Positions 8,895-19,100 of a stretch of DNA of 64,000 nt are shown one piece after another. Every line of letters starts with the position of its first letter. Within the stretch, counting starts at the first letter, position 1. The notes under the pieces were generated by a model. It was not told where the DNA came from, searched no databases, and was given only the letters and a program-made list of their open reading frames with translations. Both the position numbers and the translations under genes were made by a program. This DNA is from Brevundimonas subvibrioides ATCC 15264 (GTDB taxonomy: Bacteria > Pseudomonadota > Alphaproteobacteria > Caulobacterales > Caulobacteraceae): positions 1,922,001 to 1,986,000 of the forward strand of contig NC_014375.1 of assembly GCF_000144605.1 (NCBI RefSeq), read 5' to 3'.

Positions 8895-10382
8895 ATGGGT
8901 GCGATCCCCAATATCCTGAGCGTCGTCACGTTCCTGCCGCTGGTCGGGGCGCTTCTGATCCTGGCGGGCCGGTTTGCCGCCCCTGCGCGCCGTGACGACA
9001 TCGCCCGCTGGGGCGCGCTGGTCACGACGCTGGTGACCCTGGCCGTGTCGGCGGTGCTGGTGCTGTCGTTCGACAGCACGAACCCGGCCTATCAGTTCGT
9101 AGAGAACTACGCCTGGTTCGCCGGGGCCGGCTATCACCTCGGCGTCGACGGCATCTCGATCCTGTTCGTCCTGCTGACGGCCTTCCTGATGCCGATCTGT
9201 ATCCTGGCCAGCTGGAAGTCGATCGAGACCCGCGTCGTCGACTACATGATCGCCTTCCTGGTGCTGGAGACCCTGGTCATCGGGGTGTTCACCTCGCTGG
9301 ACCTGTTCCTGTTCTACATCTTCTTCGAAGGCACCCTGGTGCCGATGTTCATCATCATCGGCGTGTGGGGCGGGGCGAACCGGATCTACGCCGCCTACAA
9401 GTTCTTCCTCTACACCCTGCTCGGGTCCGTCCTGATGCTGTTGGCCATGCTGTGGATGGCCAACGAGGCCGGCACGACCAGCATTCCCGAGCTGAAGACC
9501 TTCGCCTTCAGCCCGCAGGCCCAGTCGGTGCTGTGGCTGGCCTTCTTCGCCTCGTTCGCGGTCAAGATGCCGATGTGGCCCGTCCACACCTGGCTGCCGG
9601 ACGCCCACGTGCAGGCGCCGACGGCCGGTTCGGTCATCCTGGCCGGCATCCTGCTGAAGCTCGGCGGCTACGGCTTCATCCTGTTCAACGTGCCGATGTT
9701 CCCGGAGGCGTCGATCCAGTATCAGCCGCTGGTGTTCACCCTGTCGGTGATCGCCATCGCCTACACCTCGCTGGTCGCCTTCCGTCAGACGGACATCAAG
9801 AAGCTGATCGCCTATTCGTCGGTGGCCCACATGGGCTTCGTGACCATGGGCATCTTCGCCGGCAACGCCCAGGGGATGCAGGGCGCCATCTTCCAGATGC
9901 TGAGCCACGGCCTGATCTCGGGCGCGCTCTTCCTGTGCGTCGGCGTCGTCTACGACCGGATGCACACCCGCGAGATCGCCTTCTACGGCGGCCTGACCAA
10001 CCGGATGCCCTGGTACGCGGCCATCTTCCTGATGTTCACCATGGCCAACGTCGGCCTGCCGGGCACCTCGGGCTTCATCGGCGAGATGCTGACGATGACC
10101 GGCGTCTATCAGGCCTCGACCTGGGCTGCCTTCGTGGCCGCGACCGGCGTCATCCTGTCGGCCGTCTACGCCCTGACCCTGTACCGCAACGTCATGTTCG
10201 GCGAGATCACCAACCCGGCCCTGGCCACGATCAAGGACATCGACCTGCGCGAGCTGGTCATCTTCGTTCCCCTGATCGTCGGTACCATCTGGCTGGGCGT
10301 GCAGCCGGACCTGGTCCTGAACTACACCGCCGCTTCTGTCGACGCCGTCGTCAACGGTTGGCAGCTCGCGACCGGCGGGTGA
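8895..10382 (+). CDS. nuoM: NADH-quinone oxidoreductase subunit NuoM
   Basis: Antiporter-like proton-translocating subunit of complex I, 495 residues, about fourteen predicted helices. Family motifs are visible: [18 protein letters not shown] with the conserved Glu, [27 protein letters not shown] with the conserved Lys, and [15 protein letters not shown]. It begins with ATG 3 bases after nuoL and is followed by nuoN after 4 bases. Nothing unusual is seen in it. Confidence 0.97.
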   Translation: MGAIPNILSVVTFLPLVGALLILAGRFAAPARRDDIARWGALVTTLVTLAVSAVLVLSFDSTNPAYQFVENYAWFAGAGYHLGVDGISILFVLLTAFLMPICILASWKSIETRVVDYMIAFLVLETLVIGVFTSLDLFLFYIFFEGTLVPMFIIIGVWGGANRIYAAYKFFLYTLLGSVLMLLAMLWMANEAGTTSIPELKTFAFSPQAQSVLWLAFFASFAVKMPMWPVHTWLPDAHVQAPTAGSVILAGILLKLGGYGFILFNVPMFPEASIQYQPLVFTLSVIAIAYTSLVAFRQTDIKKLIAYSSVAHMGFVTMGIFAGNAQGMQGAIFQMLSHGLISGALFLCVGVVYDRMHTREIAFYGGLTNRMPWYAAIFLMFTMANVGLPGTSGFIGEMLTMTGVYQASTWAAFVAATGVILSAVYALTLYRNVMFGEITNPALATIKDIDLRELVIFVPLIVGTIWLGVQPDLVLNYTAASVDAVVNGWQLATGG

Positions 10383-10386
10383 GAGA

Positions 10387-11835
10387 ATGATGCCTGACCT
10401 GTCCCAAGCCCTGACCCTTGCCGCCTCGGAACTGACGCTCGCGATCGGCGCGCTCGTCCTGCTGATGGTCGGCGCCTTCATCGGCGAGAAGTCGGCGCGG
10501 CTGGTGTCCATCCTGTCGGTGGCGCTGCTGATCGCGGCCGCCGCCGTGGCCGCCACCGGCCCGCTCGGCACCGCCTTCAACGGAGCCTATGTCGCCGATC
10601 CGCTGGCCATCTATGCCAAGGTCGCCATCTACCTGGCCTCGGCCGTGGCCGTGGTGCTGGGCGGCGGCTGGATGCAGCGCACCGGCATCGCCCGGTTCGA
10701 GTTCCCGATCCTGATCGTCCTGGCCGCCGTCGGCATGGGCATGATGGTCTCGTCCGGCGACCTGATCTCGCTGTACGTCGGCGTCGAGCTGCACTCGCTC
10801 GCGCTCTACATTCTCGCCGCCTATCACCGCGATGACCTGAAGGCGTCCGAGGCCGGGCTGAAGTATTTCGTGCTGGGTGCCCTGTCGTCCGGCCTGCTGC
10901 TGTACGGCTCCAGCCTGATCTACGGCTTCTCGGGCTCGATGCATTTCGAGGACATCGCCGCCTATGCCACGGCCAATCCGGGGCCCGGTCTGATCTTCGG
11001 CCTGGTGTTCCTGATCTGCGGCCTGGCGTTCAAGGTCTCAGCGGCCCCGTTCCACATGTGGACGCCCGACGTCTACGAGGGTGCGCCGACGCCGGTCGTG
11101 GCCTTCTTCACGACGGCCCCCAAGATGGCCGCCATGGTCCTGTTCGCCCGCGCCCTGAGCGAAGGCTTCCTGCAGGCGCACGATCAATGGGCCCAGGTGC
11201 TGATCCTGATCGCGCTCGCCAGCTTCGTCGTCGGGGCCTGGGGCGGTCTGGCGCAGAAGGACATCCAGCGCCTGCTGGCCTATTCGTCCATCGCCAACAT
11301 CGGCTACGCCATCCTCGGCATCGCCGCGGGTACGGAGCAGGGCCTGCAGGCCATGGTCATGTTCATGACGCTGTACATGATCGACACCATGGGCTTCTTC
11401 GCCATCCTGCTGTCGCTGAGCCGGAATGGTCGCCCCATCCGCAAGATCGCCGACCTGGCGGGCCTCAAGAAGGACCGGCCGGTCACCGCCATCGCCATCA
11501 CCGTTCTGTCGCTGTCCGTGCTGGGCATGCCGCCGTTTTCCGGCTTCTGGGGCAAGTACTACGTGTTCGGCGCAGCCGCCTCGGCCGGTTACTGGATGGT
11601 GGCGGCGGCGGGTCTGGTGGCTTCGGTCGTGGCCGCCTTCTACTACCTGCGGATCATCAAGTTGATGTGGTTCGACGCGGCCCCCGACGACGTCGTCGCC
11701 ACGGACAAGGCCCCCGTCGAGGCGCAGTGGATCGGCTGGGCCTGCGCGGCCTTCAGCTTCCCGCTGGTCATCGTCGGCCTGACCTGGCTGGAGCCGCTGA
11801 CCCGCATCGCCGCCACCGGGTTCGGAGCCAAGTAG
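10387..11835 (+). CDS. nuoN: NADH-quinone oxidoreductase subunit NuoN
   Basis: Third antiporter-like subunit of complex I, 482 residues. Motifs include YVGVELHSLALYILAAY with the conserved Glu, GLAFKVSAAPFHMWTPDVYEGAPTPV with the conserved Lys, and the KDIQRLLAYSSIANIGY helix. Two consecutive ATG codons (10387 and 10390) could both start it; the first is used here. It is the last nuo gene; birA follows after only 4 bases, so the transcript probably continues into birA and coaX. Confidence 0.96.
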   Translation: MMPDLSQALTLAASELTLAIGALVLLMVGAFIGEKSARLVSILSVALLIAAAAVAATGPLGTAFNGAYVADPLAIYAKVAIYLASAVAVVLGGGWMQRTGIARFEFPILIVLAAVGMGMMVSSGDLISLYVGVELHSLALYILAAYHRDDLKASEAGLKYFVLGALSSGLLLYGSSLIYGFSGSMHFEDIAAYATANPGPGLIFGLVFLICGLAFKVSAAPFHMWTPDVYEGAPTPVVAFFTTAPKMAAMVLFARALSEGFLQAHDQWAQVLILIALASFVVGAWGGLAQKDIQRLLAYSSIANIGYAILGIAAGTEQGLQAMVMFMTLYMIDTMGFFAILLSLSRNGRPIRKIADLAGLKKDRPVTAIAITVLSLSVLGMPPFSGFWGKYYVFGAAASAGYWMVAAAGLVASVVAAFYYLRIIKLMWFDAAPDDVVATDKAPVEAQWIGWACAAFSFPLVIVGLTWLEPLTRIAATGFGAK

Positions 11836-11839
11836 GGCG

Positions 11840-12601
11840 GTGACGCCCGTTCTCCATCTGCTCGACGAGATCGATTCCACCAATGCCGAAGCGCGCCGCC
11901 GCGCCGAGGCGGGCGAGACAGCGGTTCAGTGGATCGTCGCGCGCCGTCAGGCCGCGGGGCGCGGCCGCCGCGGCCGGGAATGGAACAGCGAAACCGGCAA
12001 CCTGTTCGCCACCCTGCTGACCCTGACCCGCAAGCCGCCGGCCGAGGCAGCGCAGGTGACTTTCGTCGCGGCCCTCGCCGTCGCCGACCTGCTGGACGCT
12101 TTCGCCGTTCCGGGCGTGGTGAGCATCAAATGGCCCAATGACGTGATGCTGGACGGCGACAAGGCATCGGGCATCCTGATCGAATCCGGGACCCACGCCT
12201 CCGCTGCCTTGTGGCTGGCCGTCGGCATCGGCGTGAACCTGGCCCATGCGCCGGACGCAACGGAGCGGCCCGCGACCAGCCTGGCCTCTCATCTGCGGTC
12301 CGACATCGCCTATCCGCCGTCCGTCGAGGCCGCCGCGACTGTTCTGGCCGAGGCCTTCGCCATCTGGCAGACCCGCTGGGAGACCCTGGGATTTGCGCCG
12401 ATCCTCGACGCCTGGACCACCCGCACGCAAGGGCTCGACGGGCCCTGCGTCGCGCGGCTGGGACATGAGACGGTGACGGGTATCGCCGACGGGGTGGCCC
12501 CCGACGGCGCGCTGCGTCTGCGCACGGCCGACGGCCAGCTTCGGCTCATCTCGGCCGGCGACGTTTTCTTCGGCCCCGACGCGCACGAGAGGGCCGCCTG
12601 A
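11840..12601 (+). CDS. birA: Biotin-[acetyl-CoA carboxylase] ligase BirA
   Basis: Biotin protein ligase that makes biotinyl-AMP and transfers biotin to the carboxyl carrier protein. The ATP/biotin loop GRGRRGREW is at residues 40-48, and [20 protein letters not shown] around residues 97-116 holds the catalytic lysine (about Lys108). The 253-residue protein starts directly with the catalytic domain, so it lacks the N-terminal winged-helix repressor domain of E. coli BirA and should not regulate transcription. GTG start at 11840; its stop shares a base with the coaX ATG. Confidence 0.93.
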   Translation: MTPVLHLLDEIDSTNAEARRRAEAGETAVQWIVARRQAAGRGRRGREWNSETGNLFATLLTLTRKPPAEAAQVTFVAALAVADLLDAFAVPGVVSIKWPNDVMLDGDKASGILIESGTHASAALWLAVGIGVNLAHAPDATERPATSLASHLRSDIAYPPSVEAAATVLAEAFAIWQTRWETLGFAPILDAWTTRTQGLDGPCVARLGHETVTGIADGVAPDGALRLRTADGQLRLISAGDVFFGPDAHERAA

Positions 12602-13380
12602 TGCTGCTCGCCATCGAACAGGGCAACACCAATACGCTGTTCGCCGTCCATGACGGCGAGACCTGGATCGCCCAGTGGCGCACCGCGACCGAGGCCAGCC
12701 GTACCGCCGACGAATACGCCGTCTGGCTGACCCAGCTTCTGGCCATGCGGAAGATCGATCTCGCCTCCCTCACGGGCTGCATCATCTCCAGCGTCGTGCC
12801 GCAGTCGATCTTCAACCTGCGAAACCTCGCGCGCCGATATCTGTCGGTGGAACCCCTGGTCATCGGCGACAACGTCCAGCTCGGCATTCCGGTGCGGATC
12901 AACAAGCCCAGCGAGGCCGGGGCCGACCGCCTGGTCAACGCCATCGGGGCCCACCTGGTCTATACGGGCGACCTGATCGTGATCGACAGCGGCACCGCCA
13001 CCACCTTCGACATCGTCGCGGCCGACGGAGCGTTCGAGGGCGGAGCCATCGCGCCCGGCATCAACCTCAGCCTCCAGGCCCTGCATGAGGCCGCGGCCAT
13101 GCTGCCGCGCATTGCGATCCAGCGTCCGGACCGGGTGATCGGCAAGGACACCGTGTCCAATATGCAGTCGGGGGTCTTCTGGGGCTATGTCAGCCTGATC
13201 GAGGGCATGGTCGCCCGGATCAAGGCCGAGTGGGGAAAACCCATGACCGTCGTCGGCACCGGAGGCGTGGCCTCCCTGTTCGAAGGCGCAACTGAAAGCA
13301 TCGACCGGTTCGATCCGGACCTGACCATCCGCGGCCTGCTCGAAATCTGGCGCCGCAATACCCATCTGACGGACACATGA
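12601..13380 (+). CDS. coaX: Type III pantothenate kinase CoaX
   Basis: First enzyme of coenzyme A synthesis, phosphorylating pantothenate; it has the ASKHA fold. The phosphate-binding motif is present as EQGNTNT at residues 6-12, with Glu where most family members have Asp. Other motifs are intact: AGADRLVNA at 106-114 with the catalytic Asp109, [10 protein letters not shown] at 128-137, and GGAIAPG near residue 147. The length of 259 residues is normal. It overlaps rnj by four bases. Assignment is secure; the Asp-to-Glu change is discussed under findings. Confidence 0.92.
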   Translation: MLLAIEQGNTNTLFAVHDGETWIAQWRTATEASRTADEYAVWLTQLLAMRKIDLASLTGCIISSVVPQSIFNLRNLARRYLSVEPLVIGDNVQLGIPVRINKPSEAGADRLVNAIGAHLVYTGDLIVIDSGTATTFDIVAADGAFEGGAIAPGINLSLQALHEAAAMLPRIAIQRPDRVIGKDTVSNMQSGVFWGYVSLIEGMVARIKAEWGKPMTVVGTGGVASLFEGATESIDRFDPDLTIRGLLEIWRRNTHLTDT

Positions 13381-15053
13381 CAAAAATCAAAGCGAACGAC
13401 GAACTCGTCTACCTGCCGCTCGGCGGCTCTGGCGAGGTCGGTATGAACCTCAACTGCTACGGCTACGGCCCCGAAGACGATCGCCAGTGGATCATCGTCG
13501 ACGTCGGCGTGACCTTCGGCGACCAGTCGACGCCGGGCGTTGATATCATCGTGCCGGACCCCGCCTTCCTTGAGGGCGAGACCATCCGAGGCATCCTGCT
13601 GACCCACGCGCACGAGGACCACATCGGGGCCCTGCCGTGGCTGTGGGAGCGGATGAAGGCCCCGCTGTACGCCACGCCCTTCACCGCCTTCCTGATCCGC
13701 GAGAAACTGCGCGACCGCGGTCTTCGCGACGTGAAGATCATCGAGGTGCCGATGGGCGGCCACGTCGATCTCGGCCCGTTCGCGATCGACTTCATCACCA
13801 TGACGCACTCGATCGCCGAGCCGAGCGGGCTGAAGATCGCGACGCCGCTGGGCACCGTCTTCCACACCGGCGACTGGAAGCTGGATCCCAACCCGATCAT
13901 CGGCAAGCCGACCGACATCGCCGCCATCCAGAAGATGGGCGACGAGGGCCTGCTGGCCATGGTCTGCGATTCCACCAATGTCTTCGTCGAGGGCGAGGCA
14001 GGGTCGGAGCTGGAGGCCCAAGACGGGCTGATCGCCCTGATCGGCAGCCTGAAGAAGGGCAAGATCGCCGTCGGCTGTTTCGCCTCCAACGTCGCCCGCA
14101 TGGTCAGCGTCATCAAGGCGGCGGACAAGGCCGGTCGCCGCGTGGCCCTGGCCGGTCGCTCGATGCACCGGATCACGGCGGCGGCGAAGCACGTCGGCCT
14201 GTTCAATGACTCGAAGGCTATACTGTCCGAGGACGAGGCCCGTCACTGGCCCGCCGACGAGATCCTGTATCTGTGCACCGGCAGCCAGGGCGAGGACCGC
14301 GCGGCCCTGTCGCGCGTCGCCGATGGATCGCACCCCTTCATCAAACTGGGTCTGGGCGACCACTGCATCTTCTCGTCGCGGGTCATTCCCGGCAACGAGC
14401 TGGCGATCGCCGAGCTTCAGGACCGGCTCGCCGACCGGGGGGTGCGCCTCTACACCGAGAAGGACCACCCCGGCATTCACGTCTCCGGCCACCCGTGCCG
14501 CGACGAGATGCGCCAGATGTATGCGTGGGCCCGCCCGCGCGTCTCGGTTCCGACGCACGGCATGCGCCGTCACCTGATGGAACATGCCGCGCTCGCCCGC
14601 GATCTGGGCGTGCCCGAGACGGTGACGCCCCGGAACGGCGATCTGGTGCGCTTGGCCCCCGGCGCGGCGGCCATCGTCGACGAGGTCCCGAACGGTCGTC
14701 TGTACGTCGACGGCGGCATGGTGGTGACCGAGAAGGGCGAGGCCCTGCGCGAGCGCCGCCACGCCTCGACCAATGGCGTGCTGGTCGTCAGCTTCGCCAT
14801 GGACAAGCGGGGCAAGATCGTCAGCGACATCGACGTCCGCGGCATCGGTCTGCCGGGCGACGAGGTCACGACGCTCGGCGATTCGCTGGACGATCTGGCC
14901 GAACGGGTCGAACAGGCCGTCAACAGCCTGAAGGGCGAGGCGCGGGACGACGACATGGTCGTCGAACAGGCCGTCGGCCGGGTGCTGAAGAAGGCCAGCC
15001 AGCAGATCTGGGATCGCCGTCCGATCGTCGAGACGGTCATCCTGAGGCTCTAA
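13377..15053 (+). CDS. rnj: Ribonuclease J
   Basis: Metallo-beta-lactamase/beta-CASP ribonuclease with endonuclease and 5'-exonuclease activity in RNA maturation and decay. The zinc motif HAHEDH is at residues 77-82, and the beta-CASP region contains [22 protein letters not shown] and the later [13 protein letters not shown] and PTHGMRRH motifs. The 558-residue length matches alphaproteobacterial RNase J, with a short C-terminal domain. The start ATGA overlaps the coaX stop, which places an RNA-processing enzyme in the same transcript as cofactor genes. Confidence 0.95.
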   Translation: MTKIKANDELVYLPLGGSGEVGMNLNCYGYGPEDDRQWIIVDVGVTFGDQSTPGVDIIVPDPAFLEGETIRGILLTHAHEDHIGALPWLWERMKAPLYATPFTAFLIREKLRDRGLRDVKIIEVPMGGHVDLGPFAIDFITMTHSIAEPSGLKIATPLGTVFHTGDWKLDPNPIIGKPTDIAAIQKMGDEGLLAMVCDSTNVFVEGEAGSELEAQDGLIALIGSLKKGKIAVGCFASNVARMVSVIKAADKAGRRVALAGRSMHRITAAAKHVGLFNDSKAILSEDEARHWPADEILYLCTGSQGEDRAALSRVADGSHPFIKLGLGDHCIFSSRVIPGNELAIAELQDRLADRGVRLYTEKDHPGIHVSGHPCRDEMRQMYAWARPRVSVPTHGMRRHLMEHAALARDLGVPETVTPRNGDLVRLAPGAAAIVDEVPNGRLYVDGGMVVTEKGEALRERRHASTNGVLVVSFAMDKRGKIVSDIDVRGIGLPGDEVTTLGDSLDDLAERVEQAVNSLKGEARDDDMVVEQAVGRVLKKASQQIWDRRPIVETVILRL

Positions 15054-15057
15054 AATC

Positions 15058-15987
15058 GTGGCGCGCCCGGTGTTCGACAGGGTTCGGGACCGGGCACGCC
15101 GCCTGCGCCATCGCATCGGCACAGCGCGTCATCTGCTGACCGGCTGGCGCAAATGGGCCGTGATCGCCGGGCAGGGGGCGACCGGGTTCGTGGTCCTGTT
15201 CGCCGTCGCGAACCTGTGCCTCAGCCTGTCCACCTTCCGGGGCGAGAACCCGGCTTCTCGCACCGCGCACGAGCTCGGCGTCCTGTGGTTCAGCACGACG
15301 GGCGAGACGCCGACGTCGGACCAGGCGTTTCGCGTGATCCACGGGCCGACCCTCGGCCCGAATCCCTCGGCACCGGATATCCGCGACCATTTCGAGCAGG
15401 CGTCGACAGGGGGGACCTTCCTGCTGGACCAGGTCATGATCGACCGGATCCAGGCGGTGAACGGGCGCATCGACAGCCGCGTCATGCCGCCGGGCATCTA
15501 CGTCGGTGCCCACGCCCTCGGGCCGGACGATCCGCCGCTGGTCTGGGTCACCAAATGGATGGCGCACTACCTCCTGTTTCCCCGCCATGCCTACATCCTG
15601 GTCGTGCCGGAGGAGGGCGAGGCGCTGGCCTTTTCGGCCAGCCAGGAGGCGAAATTCCCGATCCACACCGGCGATCCGGAGCGCCTGTCGGCCCGCATCG
15701 CGCCCTATGACGACCAGGCCTACGACTTCCCCAGTTCCGGCGAGGCGCTGCACGAAATGACCATCGTCAGCCGCGACCCGGCCGACGTGGCCGCCGCGCC
15801 CGCCGCGCTGGAAGCGGCGCGCCAGCGCCTGAACGCCCTGGATCAGCCCTATGGTCTGCTGGCCCCCAACTCCAACACCGTCGTCGGCTGTATTCTGGAA
15901 GACGCGGGCCTGATCTCGGCCGAGGTGCGACGATCCACCCTGCTGGCCTTGCGGGCTCCCGGCATCGGCGCGGCTTGCCCGGGGTGA
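15058..15987 (+). CDS. Membrane-anchored protein of unknown function
   Basis: A 309-residue protein starting with GTG at 15058, four bases after rnj. The N-terminus is strongly basic (many Arg to residue 32), followed by one hydrophobic segment (about residues 36-57), so it is probably a single-pass membrane protein with the remaining 250 residues exported. Visible features include GTFLLDQVMIDRIQAVNGR and a cysteine in NTVVGCILEDAGL near the end. The run SNTVVGCILEDAG resembles the Asn/Cys elements of cysteine-peptidase-like folds, but I do not recognise a family. Its place between rnj and mce suggests the same transcript. Confidence 0.75.
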   Translation: MARPVFDRVRDRARRLRHRIGTARHLLTGWRKWAVIAGQGATGFVVLFAVANLCLSLSTFRGENPASRTAHELGVLWFSTTGETPTSDQAFRVIHGPTLGPNPSAPDIRDHFEQASTGGTFLLDQVMIDRIQAVNGRIDSRVMPPGIYVGAHALGPDDPPLVWVTKWMAHYLLFPRHAYILVVPEEGEALAFSASQEAKFPIHTGDPERLSARIAPYDDQAYDFPSSGEALHEMTIVSRDPADVAAAPAALEAARQRLNALDQPYGLLAPNSNTVVGCILEDAGLISAEVRRSTLLALRAPGIGAACPG

Positions 15988-16009
15988 GGCGAGGGGCCAT
16001 AGCGTCGGC

Positions 16010-16432
16010 ATGATCGGCAGACTGAACCACATCGGCGTCGCGACCCCCTCCATCGAGGCCAGCGTCGCCCTGTATCGTGACATGCTCGGTGCCACCCGGG
16101 CCGGCGAACCGTTCGACCTGCCGGCCCAGGGCGTGCGCGTCTGCTTCATCGACCTGCCCAATAGCCAGATCGAACTGATCGAGCCGCTGGGCGACGACAG
16201 CCCCATTCACGGCTTCCTCGCCAAAAACCCCAGGGGCGGCCAGCATCACGTCTGTTTCGAGGTCGAGGACATCCTTGAGGCCCGCGACGCCCTGCGCGCC
16301 CGGGGAGCCTCGATCCTCGGCACGGGGGAACCCCGCATCGGGGCGCACGGCACCCCCATCCTGTTCCTGCATCCCAAGGACATGGGCGGCGTGCTGATCG
16401 AGCTGATGGAAACCCCCAAGGACCCGCACTGA
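16010..16432 (+). CDS. mce: Methylmalonyl-CoA epimerase
   Basis: Glyoxalase/VOC-fold enzyme that interconverts R- and S-methylmalonyl-CoA in propionyl-CoA use. The 140-residue protein begins MIGRLNHIGVATPSIEASV with the metal-ligand His near residue 7, and continues with GGQHHVCFEVEDI (second His) and a C-terminal metal Glu in GVLIELME. This pattern and length separate it from general VOC proteins. Its stop shares a base with the DUF1467 gene start. Confidence 0.9.
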   Translation: MIGRLNHIGVATPSIEASVALYRDMLGATRAGEPFDLPAQGVRVCFIDLPNSQIELIEPLGDDSPIHGFLAKNPRGGQHHVCFEVEDILEARDALRARGASILGTGEPRIGAHGTPILFLHPKDMGGVLIELMETPKDPH

Positions 16433-16695
16433 TGCCCATCGGCCCCCTGACCATGTTCGCCATCTACGTCGTCGTCTGGTGGGTGGTGCTGTTCGGCATC
16501 CTGCCGCTGGGCACCTCGGCCGAGACGCACGAGCCTCCGACCGACGGCACCCAGTGGGGGGCACCCAAGACGCCGAACCTGAAGCGCAAGTTCATCACGA
16601 CTACCTGGGTCGCCCTGATCGTCTGGGCCTTCGTGATGTTCCTGGTCTTCATCGGCTGGATGCCCCTGCCGGACATGGCTCCGCCCGGCGTCTAG
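16432..16695 (+). CDS. DUF1467 family membrane protein
   Basis: An 87-residue protein with two hydrophobic segments (about residues 7-27 and 58-80) separated by a hydrophilic loop. The pattern WWVVLFGILPLGTSA followed by GAPKTPNLKRKFITTT matches the DUF1467 family, which is common next to mce and proS in alphaproteobacteria. It is coupled to mce by a TGATG overlap. Its 3' end overlaps by four bases the convergent DUF2306-like gene. Function is unknown. Confidence 0.85.
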   Translation: MPIGPLTMFAIYVVVWWVVLFGILPLGTSAETHEPPTDGTQWGAPKTPNLKRKFITTTWVALIVWAFVMFLVFIGWMPLPDMAPPGV

Positions 16696-17219
16696 GCGGC
16701 GGCCATTCGGGGGGAGCGCCGACGGTTTCTGAGGATCATCCTCACGATTTCCACCGCGTTCCAGCCCAGCAGCAGGACCAGGAAAGCCAGCATGACCACG
16801 CCATGGGTCATGCCGATCAGTTGCGGCCCCTCGCGGTTCAGGACGGCCTTCAGCGCATCGATGCGCAGATAGACCTCGTTCACTCCGCCGCCGATCAGCA
16901 GGTAATAGCTGAGGATCATTGAACTGAGGTGGACGAAGCGCCACCCGCCATGGTGCCGGATCAGCCGGCCCGCGCCCCAGCCGATCGCGATCAGCACCAG
17001 GGTGATGATCGCCAGCACGTGTGGAAAGAAGAACTGGCCCACCTGATAGATGCCCAGCGCCGTGGCGTTCAGCACGATCTGGGACACCACGAAGGCCAGG
17101 CCGACCTGTCGATGCCGGCGCGTGCCCTTGCGGGTAACGAACACGAAGCCTCCGGCCGCGAGAGCGACCAGGCAGGCGAGGCTGTGGATCCAGCCGAGCG
17201 GGACGAGGTCGAGGTTCAT
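16692..17219 (-). CDS. DUF2306-like multi-pass membrane protein
   Basis: A 175-residue protein with four to five hydrophobic segments. It shows the features of small DUF2306-type membrane proteins: an N-terminal HSLACLVALAAGGFVF helix, then RKGTRRHRQVG at the membrane edge, and a C-terminal HGVVMLAFLVLLLGWN helix. Conserved-looking histidines sit near membrane ends, which in some relatives suggests haem or metal binding, but that is inference. It converges on the DUF1467 gene with a 4-base overlap and lies just after the DUF2141 gene in the same direction. Confidence 0.7.
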   Translation of the reverse strand: MNLDLVPLGWIHSLACLVALAAGGFVFVTRKGTRRHRQVGLAFVVSQIVLNATALGIYQVGQFFFPHVLAIITLVLIAIGWGAGRLIRHHGGWRFVHLSSMILSYYLLIGGGVNEVYLRIDALKAVLNREGPQLIGMTHGVVMLAFLVLLLGWNAVEIVRMILRNRRRSPRMAAA

Positions 17220-17224
17220 GGCGC

Positions 17225-17635
17225 TCAGAGCCCCAGCTGGACAGGGATGACACCGCCGGCCGCGCCGACGTTGACGGCCGCGTCCGCGAAGTTCGGCGGG
17301 CCCATGACCGCAGGGGCGTTGCGGCTGTAGCCCCAGGGCTCGCTCGGGCGGCCCATCATGCTGAAGCCGAGGCGGCCGTTGCCATCGATGTCCTGAAAGG
17401 CACCGACGCCGTAGCGACCGGCGGGGACGTTTTCGAACCGGGCGATCGCGACGCCGTTGCTGACCGCGACGCGGGCGTTACGCGAACAACGGGTCATCCC
17501 CTCGGACTCGGAGCAGAGCTGAACCATCACGGGCCCGCCCTGTCGGGCTCCCGTCAATCGAACCTCGACCGTTCCGGCCTTGGCGAGGCCGGGCAAGGCG
17601 GCGGTAGCCAGAACGGCCGCAAGCAAAAGACGCAT
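17225..17635 (-). CDS. DUF2141 family exported protein
   Basis: A 136-residue secreted protein. The start was placed at the ATG with a cleavable signal peptide (MRLLLAAVLATAALPGLAKAG, cleavage after AKA) and a purine-rich GAAGGGA site upstream; the frame is open further upstream but that part does not look like protein. The mature domain has the beta-sandwich pattern of DUF2141: VEVRLTGARQGG, FENVPAGRYGVGAFQDIDGNGRLG and a closing PPNFADAAVNV. Function is unknown. It runs toward the DUF2306-like gene and is divergent from proS. Confidence 0.85.
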   Translation of the reverse strand: MRLLLAAVLATAALPGLAKAGTVEVRLTGARQGGPVMVQLCSESEGMTRCSRNARVAVSNGVAIARFENVPAGRYGVGAFQDIDGNGRLGFSMMGRPSEPWGYSRNAPAVMGPPNFADAAVNVGAAGGVIPVQLGL

Positions 17636-17769
17636 GATCAGTTCCCTTCTATGAAAAGCACTTTGAAACACAAAGCATCTGACGTTGACTGTGTCAATCG
17701 GCTCGCCATCGCGTTGCCAAGGTTCGCCCGCACGGGCTAGAGCAGACCACCCCACGCAAGGACCGACCG

Positions 17770-19083
17770 ATGCGCCTGTCGCGCTATTTCCTGCCCACAC
17801 TGAAAGAGGCGCCCAGCGACGCCCAGATCGTGTCCCACCAGCTGATGCTGCGCGCCGGGATGATCAAACAGGAGGCCGCCGGCATCTATGCCTGGCTGCC
17901 GCTAGGACTGCGCGTCCTGAACCGCATCGAACAGATCGTGCGCGAGGAGCAGGAGCGGGCAGGGGCCGTCGAGCTGCTGATGCCGACCCTGCAGCTGGCC
18001 GACCTCTGGCGCGAGTCGGGACGTTACGACGCCTACGGTCCCGAGATGCTGCGCATCACCGACCGGCATGAGCGCGAGCTGCTGTACGGCCCCACCAACG
18101 AGGAGATGATCACCGACATCTTCCGCGGCTTCGTGAAGAGCTACAAAGCGCTGCCGCTGAACCTCTTCCACATCCAGTGGAAGTTCCGCGACGAGCGCCG
18201 TCCGCGCTTCGGCGTCATGCGCGGCCGCGAGTTCCTGATGAAGGACGCCTATTCCTTCGACATCGACGAGGCCTCGGCCCGCCGCGCCTACAACCGCATG
18301 TTCGTGGCCTATCTGAACACCTTTGCCCGGATGGGTCTGAAGGCGGTGCCGATGCGCGCCGACACCGGCCCGATCGGGGGCGATCTGAGCCACGAGTTCA
18401 TCGTCCTCGCCGACACGGGCGAGAGCCAGGTGTTCTGCGACAAGCAGCTGGTCGAGATGCCGGCCCCCGGGGCGGACGTCGACTGGAATGACCTGCAGGC
18501 CATCGTCGACGGTCGCACCTCGCTTTATGCGGCGACCGAGGAAATGCACGACGCCGCACAGTTCGAAAGCCAGACGGCGGACGGCGACCGCCTGACTGCG
18601 CGCGGCATCGAGGTCGGCCACATCTTCTATTTCGGCACCAAGTACTCCGCCCCGATGAAGGCCAAGGTGGCCGGCCCCGACGGGCAGGACACCGAGGTCC
18701 ACATGGGCTCGTACGGCGTGGGGGTCTCCCGCCTGTTGGGCGCGATCATCGAGGCCAGCCACGATGACGCCGGCATCATCTGGCCGGACGCCGTGGCCCC
18801 GTTCGACGTGGTCGTCATCAACCTGCGCGCCAACGATCCGGGCGTCTGCGAGGCGTGCGAGGCGGCCGTCGAGGCCCTGGAGGCCGCCGGCAAGTCGGTC
18901 CTGTACGACGACACCGACGAGCGTCCGGGCGGCAAGTTCGCCACCGCCGACCTGATCGGTATTCCGTGGCAGCTGACGATCGGGCCCAAGGGCGTCGCCG
19001 AGGGCGTCGTCGAGCTGAAGCGCCGCGCCTCGGGCGAGAAGTCGACCCTGCCGCTGGATCAGGCGATGGAGCGCATCGGTTGA
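17770..19083 (+). CDS. proS: Prolyl-tRNA synthetase (short alphaproteobacterial form)
   Basis: Class II aminoacyl-tRNA synthetase that charges tRNA-Pro. Class II motifs are visible: motif 2 [21 protein letters not shown] around residue 140, the [11 protein letters not shown] segment near residue 112, and the motif 3 glycine-rich [14 protein letters not shown] near residue 317. At 437 residues it lacks the editing INS domain found in the long E. coli type, which is normal for Alphaproteobacteria. The anticodon-binding domain follows at the C-terminus. The gene is followed directly by lolC. Confidence 0.96.
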   Translation: MRLSRYFLPTLKEAPSDAQIVSHQLMLRAGMIKQEAAGIYAWLPLGLRVLNRIEQIVREEQERAGAVELLMPTLQLADLWRESGRYDAYGPEMLRITDRHERELLYGPTNEEMITDIFRGFVKSYKALPLNLFHIQWKFRDERRPRFGVMRGREFLMKDAYSFDIDEASARRAYNRMFVAYLNTFARMGLKAVPMRADTGPIGGDLSHEFIVLADTGESQVFCDKQLVEMPAPGADVDWNDLQAIVDGRTSLYAATEEMHDAAQFESQTADGDRLTARGIEVGHIFYFGTKYSAPMKAKVAGPDGQDTEVHMGSYGVGVSRLLGAIIEASHDDAGIIWPDAVAPFDVVVINLRANDPGVCEACEAAVEALEAAGKSVLYDDTDERPGGKFATADLIGIPWQLTIGPKGVAEGVVELKRRASGEKSTLPLDQAMERIG

Positions 19084-19100
19084 TCGCGACGCCCTTGGGG

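Noticed and set aside
6642..10580. A 1312-codon open frame on the minus strand opposite nuoK-nuoN
   Set aside because: It is antisense to four strongly conserved complex I genes and its product is rich in His, Gln, Arg and Asp, the pattern expected from reversed GC-rich coding DNA.
13185..15122. A 645-codon minus-strand frame opposite RNase J
   Set aside because: The opposite frame encodes a complete RNase J with its zinc motif; this one is a shadow of high GC content.
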